Shown: one piece after another, positions 1 to 6,456 of the stretch | How positions within the stretch are numbered: the first letter of the stretch is position 1 | Layout of the letters: each line of letters opens with the position of its first letter | NCBI GenBank assembly: GCA_021799945.1 | Contig: JAJYZK010000099.1 | Span: 1-9,206, forward strand | Direction: 5' to 3' | Length of the DNA stretch: 9,206 bases | Source: Acidobacteriota bacterium | Lineage (GTDB): Bacteria; Acidobacteriota; Terriglobia; Terriglobales; Acidobacteriaceae | Translations under genes and position numbers: made by a program | The notes under the pieces: model-generated | Databases searched by the model: none | Told to the model about the DNA's origin: nothing | Seen by the model: only the letters and a program-made list of their open reading frames with translations

Positions 1-711
1 CCGCCGGCCGATCCAGTCTTCCAGCGCCGCCTGCATGCGCTCCAGATGTCCGTGGAAGAAGTGGTCCGCGCCGGCGATCAGCACGCATTCCGAGGGCGGG
101 GCCGCGGCCCTGGCCGCCGCCTCCAGCGCCTCGCGGGAGGAGAACTGGTCGCGGTCGCCGCTCAAGAAGAGCTTGGGCTGGGAGCAGGCGGCGAGGAAGG
201 CGAAGTCGTAATCGCGGCCCGCGGCGCGCGCCGGCAGCCCCAGCGCGGCCGCCGCCTTCACCCGGGCCTCGCCGCAGCAGGCCCGCAGGCCGACATAGGA
301 TCCGAAGGAGAAGCCGGCGAAGAGCACGGGCAGGCGCAGGCTGCGCTCGATCCAATCCAGCGCGGCGCGCACATCCTCCACTTCTCCCACTCCGCCGTCG
401 TGCGCGCCCTGGCTCAATCCCGCTCCGCGGAAGTTGAAGCGCAGCACGGGGAGGCCGAAGGAGTGAAAGCTCTTCATCGCGCGATAGACGACCTTGTTGT
501 GCATGGTCCCGCCGAAGGACGGATGCGGATGGCAGACCAGCGCCGCGCAGCGCGCCTGCGCCGCGCCTTCGTTGAGCAGCGCCTCCAGCTTTCCCGCCGG
601 CCCTGCAAGATCCTCCACGGCGATCACGCGCGCCGCCGGGGAGCCGCGGGCCTCTCCGGCGGCGCTTCCGGAAGCGCCCGCCGACCCCCCTGAATTTTGC
701 CTGCTATCCAT
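1..711 (-). CDS. Alpha/beta hydrolase, COG2945-like (3' end cut by window edge)
   Basis: The minus-strand frame is open from an ATG at 711 to base 1 (237 codons, no stop), so only the last few residues are probably missing. It reads as a small cytoplasmic serine hydrolase of the COG2945/dienelactone-hydrolase type. Seen: an HPHP..FGGTMHNKVV block at residues 61-75 (oxyanion region), a nucleophile elbow G-F-S135-F-G, an acid candidate in SGDRDQF (D186 or D188), and H217 in ADHFF. The substrate cannot be told; the family is annotated as general hydrolases. GGACGAG at 716-722 is a fair ribosome binding site for the ATG. However, residues 1-28 are Gly/Ala/Ser-rich and outside the family core, so the GTG at 627 is a possible alternative start. 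It is transcribed divergently from the M20 gene across 101 bp. Family confident, substrate unknown. Confidence 0.88.
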   Translation of the reverse strand, partial: MDSRQNSGGSAGASGSAAGEARGSPAARVIAVEDLAGPAGKLEALLNEGAAQARCAALVCHPHPSFGGTMHNKVVYRAMKSFHSFGLPVLRFNFRGAGLSQGAHDGGVGEVEDVRAALDWIERSLRLPVLFAGFSFGSYVGLRACCGEARVKAAAALGLPARAAGRDYDFAFLAACSQPKLFLSGDRDQFSSREALEAAARAAAPPSECVLIAGADHFFHGHLERMQAALEDWIGRR

Positions 712-797
712 CGCACTCGTCCGCAATCTTCCCTGGCGAACTTCCCTCCCCATCGGCCGCGGGGCCTCTTCATCCTACTTGCGCCGGCCCGGTCTTG

Positions 798-803
798 TAT
801 TCT
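798..803 (+). promoter_or_regulatory. Possible -10 box (TATTCT) of a leaderless M20 transcript
   Basis: TATTCT, preceded by TG, lies 9 bases before the ATG at 813, and no Shine-Dalgarno-like sequence precedes that ATG. A start point about 7 bases past the box would fall almost on the ATG, giving a leaderless mRNA. The -35 region is poor (CTACTT at 775-780, with a 17-bp spacer). This is inference from spacing alone. Confidence 0.22.
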
Positions 804-812
804 GGGTCCACC

Positions 813-1847
813 ATGAGCCCGCTTGACCCGGTCCTTCTCACCCGCACGCTGGTGGACATCGAATCGATCACCTACAACGAGGGCGCGGTGGGCGAATATC
901 TCTTCGGTTTTTTGCGCGGCCGGGGCTTCGAGGCCGAACGCATGCCGGTGACCCAGGCGGGGGCCGGGACGCCGCGCTTCAATGTGTACGCCTCCTCCTC
1001 CGGCGCGGCGCCGGATGTGGTGCTTTCCACGCACATGGATACGGTGCCGCCCTTCATTCCCAGCAGCGAAGACGGCGAATACATTTACGGGCGCGGCTCC
1101 TGCGATGCAAAAGGGATTATCGCCGCGCAGGTGGCCGCGGCGGAGCGTCTGCGGGAGGCCGGGGTGAAGGTGGGGCTGCTTTTCCTGGTCGGCGAGGAGC
1201 GCGACTCGGCCGGGGCCCGCGTCGCCAATCTGCAGCCCCGGGGCAGCCGCTTCCTGATCAACGGCGAGCCGACGGAAAATCGCCTGGCCCTGGCCTCCAA
1301 GGGGGCTCTCCGCGCGGCGATCCGGGCCCACGGAACCATGGCCCACTCGGCCTACCCGGAGCTGGGCGAGAGCGCGATCCACAAACTCATCGCCGCTCTT
1401 GAGCGCCTGCTGGCCCTGGAGCTGCCGGTCGCCGCGGATGTCGGGCCCAGCACCCTGAATATCGGCGTGATCGAGGGCGGCCACGCGCCCAACGTGATCG
1501 CCGACCGGGCCGAGGCGCAGGTGCTGGTGCGCCTGGTGGGACCGTCGGAGGAGACAAAGCGCGCCATCGAGCAGGCCGTCGCGGGGCTGGCCGAGGTGGA
1601 GTTCGTGCTGGAGATTCCCTTCATCCGCATGCTGAGCGTGCCGGGCGTGGAGCCGACGGTGGTGGCCTTCACCACCGATGTCCCCGCGCTCTCCAACTGG
1701 GGACGGCCTTTGCTGATGGGGCCGGGAACGATCCATGTCGCGCACACCCCGCATGAAAGGCTGGCCAAGCGCGATCTCTTCCAGGCCGTGGACTTGTATG
1801 CGGAGGTCGCGCAGCGCCTGGTGAAGGGGGCGGCGGAGCGGGAATGA
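813..1847 (+). CDS. M20-family metallo-hydrolase (ArgE/DapE-like peptidase or deacylase)
   Basis: This 344-residue zinc hydrolase of the M20 family cleaves an amide or peptide bond of a small N-acylated or dipeptide substrate, probably in the cytoplasm, as no signal peptide is seen. Family metal-site motifs are in order: H74-M-D76 in STHMDTVPP, D98 in GRGSCDAKG (bridging), E128/E129 in GEER (general base and ligand), E152 in NGEPTE, and H311 in AHTPHE. The lid/dimerisation domain lies roughly at 165-275, with H178 in GTMAHSAYP. It is shorter than typical ArgE/DapE (about 375-400 residues) but all ligands are present. ATG 813 is chosen because an in-frame TTG at 795 has no better ribosome site and adds six atypical residues. 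The downstream small ORF and M29 aminopeptidase lie on the same strand, consistent with a peptide-utilisation operon. Acetylornithine deacetylase, LysK-like hydrolase or dipeptidase cannot be told apart here. Confidence 0.9.
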   Translation: MSPLDPVLLTRTLVDIESITYNEGAVGEYLFGFLRGRGFEAERMPVTQAGAGTPRFNVYASSSGAAPDVVLSTHMDTVPPFIPSSEDGEYIYGRGSCDAKGIIAAQVAAAERLREAGVKVGLLFLVGEERDSAGARVANLQPRGSRFLINGEPTENRLALASKGALRAAIRAHGTMAHSAYPELGESAIHKLIAALERLLALELPVAADVGPSTLNIGVIEGGHAPNVIADRAEAQVLVRLVGPSEETKRAIEQAVAGLAEVEFVLEIPFIRMLSVPGVEPTVVAFTTDVPALSNWGRPLLMGPGTIHVAHTPHERLAKRDLFQAVDLYAEVAQRLVKGAAERE

Positions 1848-1884
1848 GGGCGTCGCAAAAATTCTGGAGGCGGAGGAGATGGGA

Positions 1885-2019
1885 ATGAACAAAGTCGGGA
1901 TCATCGGATTGGCTTGCTCGGGATTGGCTTGCTCGGCGTCGGCGGCATCGGCCTCCGGGCCGCAACGCGGCTGCGGAGGCCGCCCGCGCATCCGCCTCTC
2001 CGATCGGGGACTGCGATGA
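1885..2019 (+). CDS. Possible 44-residue small ORF, ATGA-coupled to the M29 gene
   Basis: An ORF starts at ATG 1885 (MNKVGIIGLACSGLACS...), six bases after GGAGGAG (1872-1878). An in-frame ATG at 1879 sits eight bases after GGAGG (1866-1870). It ends at TGA 2017-2019, overlapping the M29 start ATG (2016-2018) as ATGA, the classic translational-coupling arrangement. It begins 37 bases after the M20 stop. The N-terminus looks like a short export signal: one Lys, then a hydrophobic stretch with two cysteines. The GLAC sites are poor lipoboxes because position -3 is Gly. The C-terminal half is Arg/Gly-rich and could be noncoding GC-rich sequence. It may be a coupling leader peptide, a tiny envelope protein, or chance. 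No family was recognised. Confidence 0.38.
   Translation: MNKVGIIGLACSGLACSASAASASGPQRGCGGRPRIRLSDRGLR
1906..1935 (+). repeat. Perfect 15-bp tandem duplication (2 units)
   Basis: GGATTGGCTTGCTCG occurs twice back to back, at 1906-1920 and 1921-1935. Fifteen bases is five codons, so within the small ORF it encodes the pentapeptide GLACS twice and keeps the frame. It lies upstream of the M29 start. Confidence 0.95.
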
Positions 2020-3275
2020 GCGCGCCAATCGCCGCGGCCTCGCCCGCCCTCAGCCACGAACAGAAGCTCCAGCGGCTGGCCGAAGTCGCCATCCGGGTGG
2101 GCCTCGGCCTGCGCCGCGGGCAGGAGCTGGTGATGACCGCCACGCTGGACGCCGTGCCCCTGGCGCGCCGCATCACCCAGCAGGCCTACCTGGCCGGGGC
2201 CTCGCTGGTGACCACGCTGCTCGCCGACGAGGAATCCGCGCTGCTGCGCTTCCGGCATGGAGAGGACGAAGGCTTCGACCACGCCGCGGCCTGGCTGTAC
2301 GACGGCATGGCGGAGGCCTTCCGCAAGGGCGCCGCCCGCCTGGCCATCACCGGCGGCGATCCCGCGTTGCTCTCGCAGCAGGATCCGGAGAAGGTGGGCC
2401 GCGCCAACCGGGCGCTCTCCCAAGCCTACCGGGGAGCGATGGAGATGATCACCCGGCATGAGATCAACTGGACCATTGTGGCCGCGGCCACGCCGGCATG
2501 GGCCGCGGCCGTGTTTCCGGAGGCGCCCGCCGCCGCGGCTCTGGATGCGCTGTGGGAGGCGATCTTCGCGGCCAGCCGCGTCGATCTGCCGGACCCCGTC
2601 GCCGCCTGGAGGGAGCACGACGCCGCGCTGCACCGCCGCGCCGATGCGCTCAATGCCCGGCGCTATGCCGCTCTCCATTTCCGCGGTCCGGGGACCGACC
2701 TGCGCGTCGGCCTGGCCGACGACCATCTGTGGCTGGGTGGAGGAACGGCCGCCGGCAACGGCCAGTATTGCATCCCCAACATGCCGACCGAGGAGGTATT
2801 CACCACCCCGCACCGGGAGCGGACCGAAGGCGCGGTGGTCAGCACCAGGCCGCTCTCCCACCAGGGAACCATGATTGAAGGCATTCGCGTGCGCTTTGCC
2901 GCGGGCCGCGTGGTGGAGGCCAGCGCGACCAAAGGCGCCGAGGTCCTGCGCCGCATGCTGGAAACCGACGAGGGCGCGGGCCGCCTGGGCGAGGTGGCGC
3001 TGGTGCCCCACTCCTCGCCCATCGCCCGCAGCGGACTGCTCTTCAACAACACGCTCTTCGATGAAAACGCCGCCTGCCACATTGCTCTGGGTCGGGCCTA
3101 CAGCAACTGCTTCCGAGGCGGCGACAAGCTCACCCCCGAGCAACTGGCGGAGCGCGGAGCCAACGACAGCCTGATCCATGTGGACTGGATGATCGGCTCC
3201 GGACAGATGGATCTGGATGGACTCACCGCCTCCGGCGCCGCCGAGCCGCTGATGCGCCAGGGAGAGTGGGTGTAG
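2016..3275 (+). CDS. M29-family (thermophilic-type) metallo-aminopeptidase
   Basis: This 419-residue dinuclear-metal aminopeptidase of the AmpS/AmpT/AmpII family removes N-terminal residues from peptides in the cytoplasm. Length is close to the usual 410. Ligand motifs seen: E260 in NMPTEEVFTTP, E326 in GEVALVPHSS, H355 and catalytic-type Y362 in ENAACHIALGRAY, and H388-V-D390 in HVDWMIGS. The spacings E326-H355-H388-D390 (29, 33, 2) match the remembered family pattern E316-H345-H378-D380. The start is set at ATG 2016: GGGGA lies at 2006-2010, and the residues that follow (EQKLQRLAEVAIRVGLGLRRGQ) are the normal N-terminus. A longer frame from TTG 1914 would add 34 low-complexity residues. It overlaps the upstream small ORF by ATGA and probably shares a transcript with the M20 gene. 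Substrate preference cannot be read from sequence. Confidence 0.94.
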   Translation: MSAPIAAASPALSHEQKLQRLAEVAIRVGLGLRRGQELVMTATLDAVPLARRITQQAYLAGASLVTTLLADEESALLRFRHGEDEGFDHAAAWLYDGMAEAFRKGAARLAITGGDPALLSQQDPEKVGRANRALSQAYRGAMEMITRHEINWTIVAAATPAWAAAVFPEAPAAAALDALWEAIFAASRVDLPDPVAAWREHDAALHRRADALNARRYAALHFRGPGTDLRVGLADDHLWLGGGTAAGNGQYCIPNMPTEEVFTTPHRERTEGAVVSTRPLSHQGTMIEGIRVRFAAGRVVEASATKGAEVLRRMLETDEGAGRLGEVALVPHSSPIARSGLLFNNTLFDENAACHIALGRAYSNCFRGGDKLTPEQLAERGANDSLIHVDWMIGSGQMDLDGLTASGAAEPLMRQGEWV

Positions 3276-3470
3276 GAGAGGCCGAATCGTCCCGGTTCTA
3301 CGGCAGCCATGCAACGGAGATTCGTTCGCGGACAGCTTCTCCGGACTGGGCGCTCCTGGGTTTGCCGATCGCCTTGTTTCCTGCGGAGGCTCGAACAGCG
3401 ACAGAGGTGGAGCGAGGCTTTTCACGGGTCGGGGCGGAACAGCTTGGCTCCTGCGTGCGCCGGCCGCACT

Positions 3471-3514
3471 TCTGTCGTCCTGAGCGAAACGAAGTGGAGC
3501 GAAGGACCTTGCGG
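3471..3514 (+). repeat. 44-bp inverted repeat, left copy
   Basis: The unit begins TCTGTCGTCCTGAGCG and ends GAAGGACCTTGCGG. It is identical over 44 bases to the reverse complement of 3702-3745. Inside it are two GAGCGAA words and short GTCCT/AGGAC ends, so each copy can also form a small hairpin. From memory, GTCCTGAGCGAA...GAAGGAC is the core of a dispersed intergenic repeat common in several GC-rich bacterial genomes, including acidobacteria. That family link was not searched. Confidence 0.93.
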
Positions 3515-3701
3515 CGAGGAAGCCGGATGCGCGGCCGCCGTTATTTCGCGCACACGCTTACCGGCAGCGTGACCGGCGAATGGAACACCGCCAAATACAA
3601 GGCGTTTCGTCCGGCGTATTCGGAAAGAGGAGCCGGTGAGAGCAATGCATTCGAGGTGGGAGGACCCTGCTCCGCAAACTGGACTGAGCATGCGGCCGGA
3701 A

Positions 3702-3745
3702 CCGCAAGGTCCTTCGCTCCACTTCGTTTCGCTCAGGACGACAGA
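3702..3745 (-). repeat. 44-bp inverted repeat, right copy
   Basis: Exact reverse complement of 3471-3514, with 187 bases between. The pair bounds a 275-bp unit. TGCGCCGG occurs just outside both ends (3456-3463 and 3749-3756), but at unequal distances, so it is weak as a target-site duplication. The right copy lies 60 bases past the stop of the minus-strand gene and could fold with the left copy in read-through RNA from either side. Confidence 0.93.
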
Positions 3746-3805
3746 GTATGCGCCGGGGAAGCATCTCCTCCGCACGAACGGGTGTGGTGGTCTCGGACTT
3801 GAAGA

Positions 3806-4942
3806 TCAGCGGGCGTTTTCAAGGGCCAGCACGGCATAGCCCGTGGCGGCGTCGTCCATAAACGGGCCGGCGTCGGAGGAGAGGTCGCGCTGCTTATTGA
3901 GCGACCACGCCTGCCAATATCCCTCCGGCGAATTCTGATTCTCCCGCAGCCACAACAGCCCGCGCTTCACCTGCGCCGACCGCAGCATCCCGTTTTCCTC
4001 CAGCGCCAGCACCGTGAGCCCGGTGGCATAGCCGTCGCTTTTTCTCACCAGGGGCGTATCGTCGCGCCGCTTCCAGGAGCCCAGGTCGGTCAGGCTCCAT
4101 CCGCCGTCCGGCTGCTGCGCGGCGTAGATCGAGGCGATCAGGGTGGATCGTTGCCTGGCGGTGAGCAGCCCGGGGAGCCGGGCGGAGGCCCAAAGCAATA
4201 CGATGCGGTTCACCAGCGGTTGGGCCGGATACTCGCGGCGAAGGTACCCGCGCAGTTCCCTGAGATTGCCCTGAATCTGCGGGCTGTCCCGATAACGATC
4301 GGGAGCGATGCCCACGGCGAGGGCCGCCAGCGCGGCGCCGTGGTATTCCGATTCGTTGGACTCCCACGGCGCGTTCTTGAAGTTCAGCCAGATCCAGGCC
4401 CCGGAGTTGTCTCCCGAATGCCGCTGCAGCGCCCAGGCGTTGGCGAAGGCCTCCCGGGTAAGCTCCGTAAGATGGTGGTTGCCGGCGTCGTAGTTGGCCA
4501 GAATCAGAGCATTCAGGACCGCTTCGGTGCTTCTCGATTCGATGGACTTGGTCGGCCCCGACTTGCTGTCTTTGTAGAAAGGCTCCACGTCGCTCCAAAG
4601 CGTGACCCGTTTCGCCACATCGTCGAAAAGGATGCGCTCCGGCGGGGCGAACCCCTGCTGCCCCATCTGCCGGCGCAGGGCGGGCCGGGCCAGCGCATAG
4701 GGAAGAACGGAGTGACAGGAGACGCACACCGTGCTGTGATCGCGCTGCGCTTTGGGCCAGCTCTGCCACCATTCCTCACGGCTGTCGAGATATTGAGCGG
4801 CCGCGTCCTTGTTCCACGAAGGGATCGGCGACGACATTGCCGCGGGCGTCACGCCGCCGGCAGGAGCCGAGGGGCCGCCGGCGATGGCCAGCGCGAGAAG
4901 CGCGATGGACGCGATCGATGCGATCGATACTTTGTGTTGCAA
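3806..4942 (-). CDS. Secreted heme-c protein with squalene-cyclase-like repeat fold
   Basis: The 378-residue product has a Sec-type signal (hydrophobic residues about 5-22), then one heme-c motif C73-V-S-C76-H77. A long alpha-rich region follows with squalene-hopene-cyclase/prenyltransferase-like repeats, including AQQPDGGWSL (a QW-type motif), HSGDNSGAWIWLNF and SPEGYWQAWSL. No DXDD cyclase catalytic motif was noticed, so it is unlikely to make hopanoids. A periplasmic electron-carrying or sensing role is inference. I recall similar cytochrome-plus-cyclase-repeat proteins in acidobacterial genomes, without known function. The start is TTG 4942: a strong GAGGAGG site lies eight bases upstream and an in-frame TAG at 4970-4972 excludes earlier starts. 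It follows the LysR gene by 45 bp on the same strand and faces the QHNDH operon across the LysR promoter region. Domain reading is confident, function is not. Confidence 0.85.
   Translation of the reverse strand: MQHKVSIASIASIALLALAIAGGPSAPAGGVTPAAMSSPIPSWNKDAAAQYLDSREEWWQSWPKAQRDHSTVCVSCHSVLPYALARPALRRQMGQQGFAPPERILFDDVAKRVTLWSDVEPFYKDSKSGPTKSIESRSTEAVLNALILANYDAGNHHLTELTREAFANAWALQRHSGDNSGAWIWLNFKNAPWESNESEYHGAALAALAVGIAPDRYRDSPQIQGNLRELRGYLRREYPAQPLVNRIVLLWASARLPGLLTARQRSTLIASIYAAQQPDGGWSLTDLGSWKRRDDTPLVRKSDGYATGLTVLALEENGMLRSAQVKRGLLWLRENQNSPEGYWQAWSLNKQRDLSSDAGPFMDDAATGYAVLALENAR
4902..4928 (-). repeat. 9-bp tandem repeat inside the signal-peptide codons
   Basis: On the plus strand GCGATCGAT occurs at 4911-4919 and 4920-4928, preceded by a degenerate unit GCGATGGAC at 4902-4910. 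Read on the minus strand it encodes the repeated Ser-Ile-Ala of the signal peptide hydrophobic core. Loss or gain of a unit would change signal length by three residues without a frameshift. Confidence 0.9.
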
Positions 4943-4950
4943 CGGAGCGG

Positions 4951-4957
4951 CCTCCTC
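4951..4957 (-). promoter_or_regulatory. Ribosome binding site deciding a TTG start
   Basis: GAGGAGG on the minus strand, eight bases from TTG 4942. It is the strongest Shine-Dalgarno match near this gene and supports the TTG over any downstream ATG. Confidence 0.75.
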
Positions 4958-4987
4958 ACTGAGCTTGGGCTATCCGGCATCCCCCGG

Positions 4988-5917
4988 TTACGAGACCCAC
5001 CTGCACATCTCCGAATCGAAGCCCTGCATCACCAGATTGCAGGCGTCGATGAGCGCGCTCACCCGCCGCGACGGCCGCGGAGCCGGCATGGATGTCAGCA
5101 CGATCGAGGCGCGGGGCGACTCTCCGGCAATCGGAACGCACTTCAAAGACCGGCCGTCGAAGGGCGAATCCTCTCCCAGGCGCAGGTTCAGGATCGAATA
5201 CCCTTTGCCCACCGCAACCAGGCCCCGAAGAAGCTCAAAGTTGTTCACGCGGTGGGCTATCTTCGGCTCCCTCCCGATGCCCCGGAAGATGGAGAAGAGA
5301 TACTCGGCGTAATAAGTGGAATTCAACAGAATGAGCGGCTCGTCGGCCAGATCGGCGGGGCGGATCGGGCTCCCGGCGGCCAGCGGATGCGACTCCGGCA
5401 GCAGGGCGTACGGGCGGAGCGAGGTCAGATGATGTTTGGAATACGTGGGCGCTTCGCAGTTCAAATCGTACATAAAGCCGACTTCAATGGTTCCGTCCCG
5501 AAGCCAGCGCAGCATGGAATCGGTGTTGCCGTCATGGATCTGCACGGCAAGCGCCGGATGCATGGCGCGGAGGGCCTCCAGGATGCGGGGAAGAAAGAAG
5601 ATTCCGAGCGTCGGGGCGCAGCCCAGAACGATCGGGCCGCGCGCGGCGTTGTTCAGCTCGTTCGCGCGCTGCTGCAGTTCGTCGGCGTGCATCAGGACCG
5701 ACCTGGCCGCCGAGACGAAGCACTGCCCCGCGGAGGTCAGCGTTACGCCTCGCGCATGGTGACGCACGAAGCACTGGACTCCAAAGGCGCTCTCGAGATA
5801 GATGATCGCAGCCGAGACTCCGGATTGAGATACATACATGGACCGCGCGGCCGCCGACACATTTCCATGGTCCGCAACAGCGACCAGATAGCGAAGCTGC
5901 TGGAGGGTATAGTTCAT
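4988..5917 (-). CDS. LysR-type transcriptional regulator
   Basis: This 309-residue DNA-binding regulator has an N-terminal winged helix-turn-helix at about residues 3-62 (TLQQLRYLVAVADHGNVSAA, then SQSGVSAAIIYLE, then RGVTLTSAG). The periplasmic-binding-protein-like effector domain spans about 92-300, from GPIVLGCAPTLG onward. Length is normal for the family. The start is ATG 5917 because the LysR domain begins right after it and GAGAAG lies at 5922-5927; the frame is open to 6010, but those 31 extra residues are not family-like. It is divergent from qhpA, with 554 bp between the two start codons, and is followed 45 bp later by the cyclase-fold cytochrome gene. A LysR regulator commonly controls its divergent neighbour and itself, so the amine dehydrogenase operon is the likely target. 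The effector, perhaps an amine or its oxidation product, is inference. Confidence 0.94.
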   Translation of the reverse strand: MNYTLQQLRYLVAVADHGNVSAAARSMYVSQSGVSAAIIYLESAFGVQCFVRHHARGVTLTSAGQCFVSAARSVLMHADELQQRANELNNAARGPIVLGCAPTLGIFFLPRILEALRAMHPALAVQIHDGNTDSMLRWLRDGTIEVGFMYDLNCEAPTYSKHHLTSLRPYALLPESHPLAAGSPIRPADLADEPLILLNSTYYAEYLFSIFRGIGREPKIAHRVNNFELLRGLVAVGKGYSILNLRLGEDSPFDGRSLKCVPIAGESPRASIVLTSMPAPRPSRRVSALIDACNLVMQGFDSEMCRWVS

Positions 5918-6237
5918 GCATCTTCTCACAAAGAATTTCGTTTGAAGAGCGTTAAACCTTCTACTTTTTATCGGGAGACTGCGGAGGCTGAAATTGGCCA
6001 ATCGTAACATCGCGTTTACGCCAGAGCAAGCGTTTTTTAAGAAGCGCCGCGCCTTTCCGCGCCCAAATCGGCGGACCTTGCCTGCCCTCGCTTACTCGAT
6101 GCGCGCTTGCCAACGCGGCGGCGGACGCGCAGCCGATTTCCCCTTGCATAACTAAAACAGATCCAATGCAGCACATTTAACTATTTTGAAATCGCGGCGC
6201 CTATCCCTTAGGATGCCCTGCATACACAAATCCACCG

Positions 6238-6260
6238 GCGGTTAGGATCCCACTAACCGC
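6238..6260. promoter_or_regulatory. LysR-type operator: perfect 8-bp dyad with T-N11-A
   Basis: GCGGTTAG, seven bases, then CTAACCGC: perfect 8-bp arms. The inner bases T6243 and A6255 give exactly the T-N11-A spacing of a LysR box, framed as TTAG-N7-CTAA. It lies 212 bases before the qhpA ATG and 320 bases from the LysR ATG. A second TTAGGAT (6208-6214) repeats the left half (6242-6248) 34 bases upstream and could be an additional contact site. Binding is inferred. Confidence 0.6.
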
Positions 6261-6400
6261 TTACGCTGCAAACACTTTCAATCCAATTGCAGAAGGCCGG
6301 CGGCCCGCCGTGCTCCGTCGGATCGCGGCCGGTCCCGGAGGGCTCCCCGTTCCAGGTTCGCCGGCGACGCCACGCCGCGTCGTCCCAGGCGACCGACTAT

Positions 6401-6456
6401 CAATCGGAATTGTTGAATCGGAGCGGTCGAATCGGAGTTCCAGAATCGGAGTTCCA
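6401..6456 (+). repeat. Four-unit 14-bp direct repeat in the qhpA leader
   Basis: Units start at 6401, 6415, 6429 and 6443. The last two are identical (GAATCGGAGTTCCA). The second shares GAATCGGAG, and the first shares AATCGGA. The array ends where the qhpA ribosome binding site begins. Fourteen is not a multiple of three, so the array is not expected to be coding. This argues for starting qhpA after it. Confidence 0.9.

Larger units (their letters stand above)
3276..3805. other. 530-bp convergent intergenic region carrying a repeat pair
   Basis: This gene-free stretch lies between the stop of the M29 gene and the stop of the cyclase-fold cytochrome gene, which converge. Its only clear structure is the 44-bp inverted repeat pair at 3471-3514 and 3702-3745. 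Open frames that cross it have Arg/Ser/Gly-rich translations that follow the repeats and resemble no protein family I know. Nothing convincing is seen in 3276-3470 or in the 187 bases between the repeats. No simple GC-hairpin-plus-T-run terminator was found. Confidence 0.7.

Noticed and set aside
46..693. 215-codon plus-strand frame at the left edge
   Set aside because: Shadow of the alpha/beta-hydrolase gene on the opposite strand, which has an intact nucleophile elbow and catalytic-type Asp and His.
624..3425. 933-codon open frame on the minus strand
   Set aside because: It lies antisense to the well-supported M20 and M29 genes. Its translation is rich in Arg, Gly, His and Gln and shows no domain, a usual shadow in GC-rich DNA.
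3471..3745. Inverted repeats considered as an insertion sequence
   Set aside because: Only 275 bp between outer ends, with no transposase frame. The 8-bp TGCGCCGG outside each end is at unequal distances and is common-looking in this GC-rich DNA.
3266..3802. 178-codon frame through the convergent intergenic region
   Set aside because: Starts inside the M29 gene and reads through both 44-bp repeats. The translation reflects repeat sequence, with no family-like features.
4151..6007. 618-codon open frame on the plus strand
   Set aside because: Antisense to the cyclase-cytochrome and LysR genes, both with clear family motifs. The translation is low-complexity and spans two real genes and their gap.
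5961..6176. 71-codon minus-strand frame upstream of the LysR gene
   Set aside because: No clear ribosome site, no recognisable motif, and a Lys/Arg-rich composition. It lies in the divergent regulatory region.
6144..6195. TTGCAT and the AT-rich patch considered as a sigma70 promoter for qhpA
   Set aside because: No -10-like hexamer at 16-18 bp spacing, and it lies upstream of the LysR box rather than downstream as expected for an activated promoter.
6401..6456. 14-bp array considered as a CRISPR
   Set aside because: Units are contiguous and far too short, with no spacers and no cas genes.
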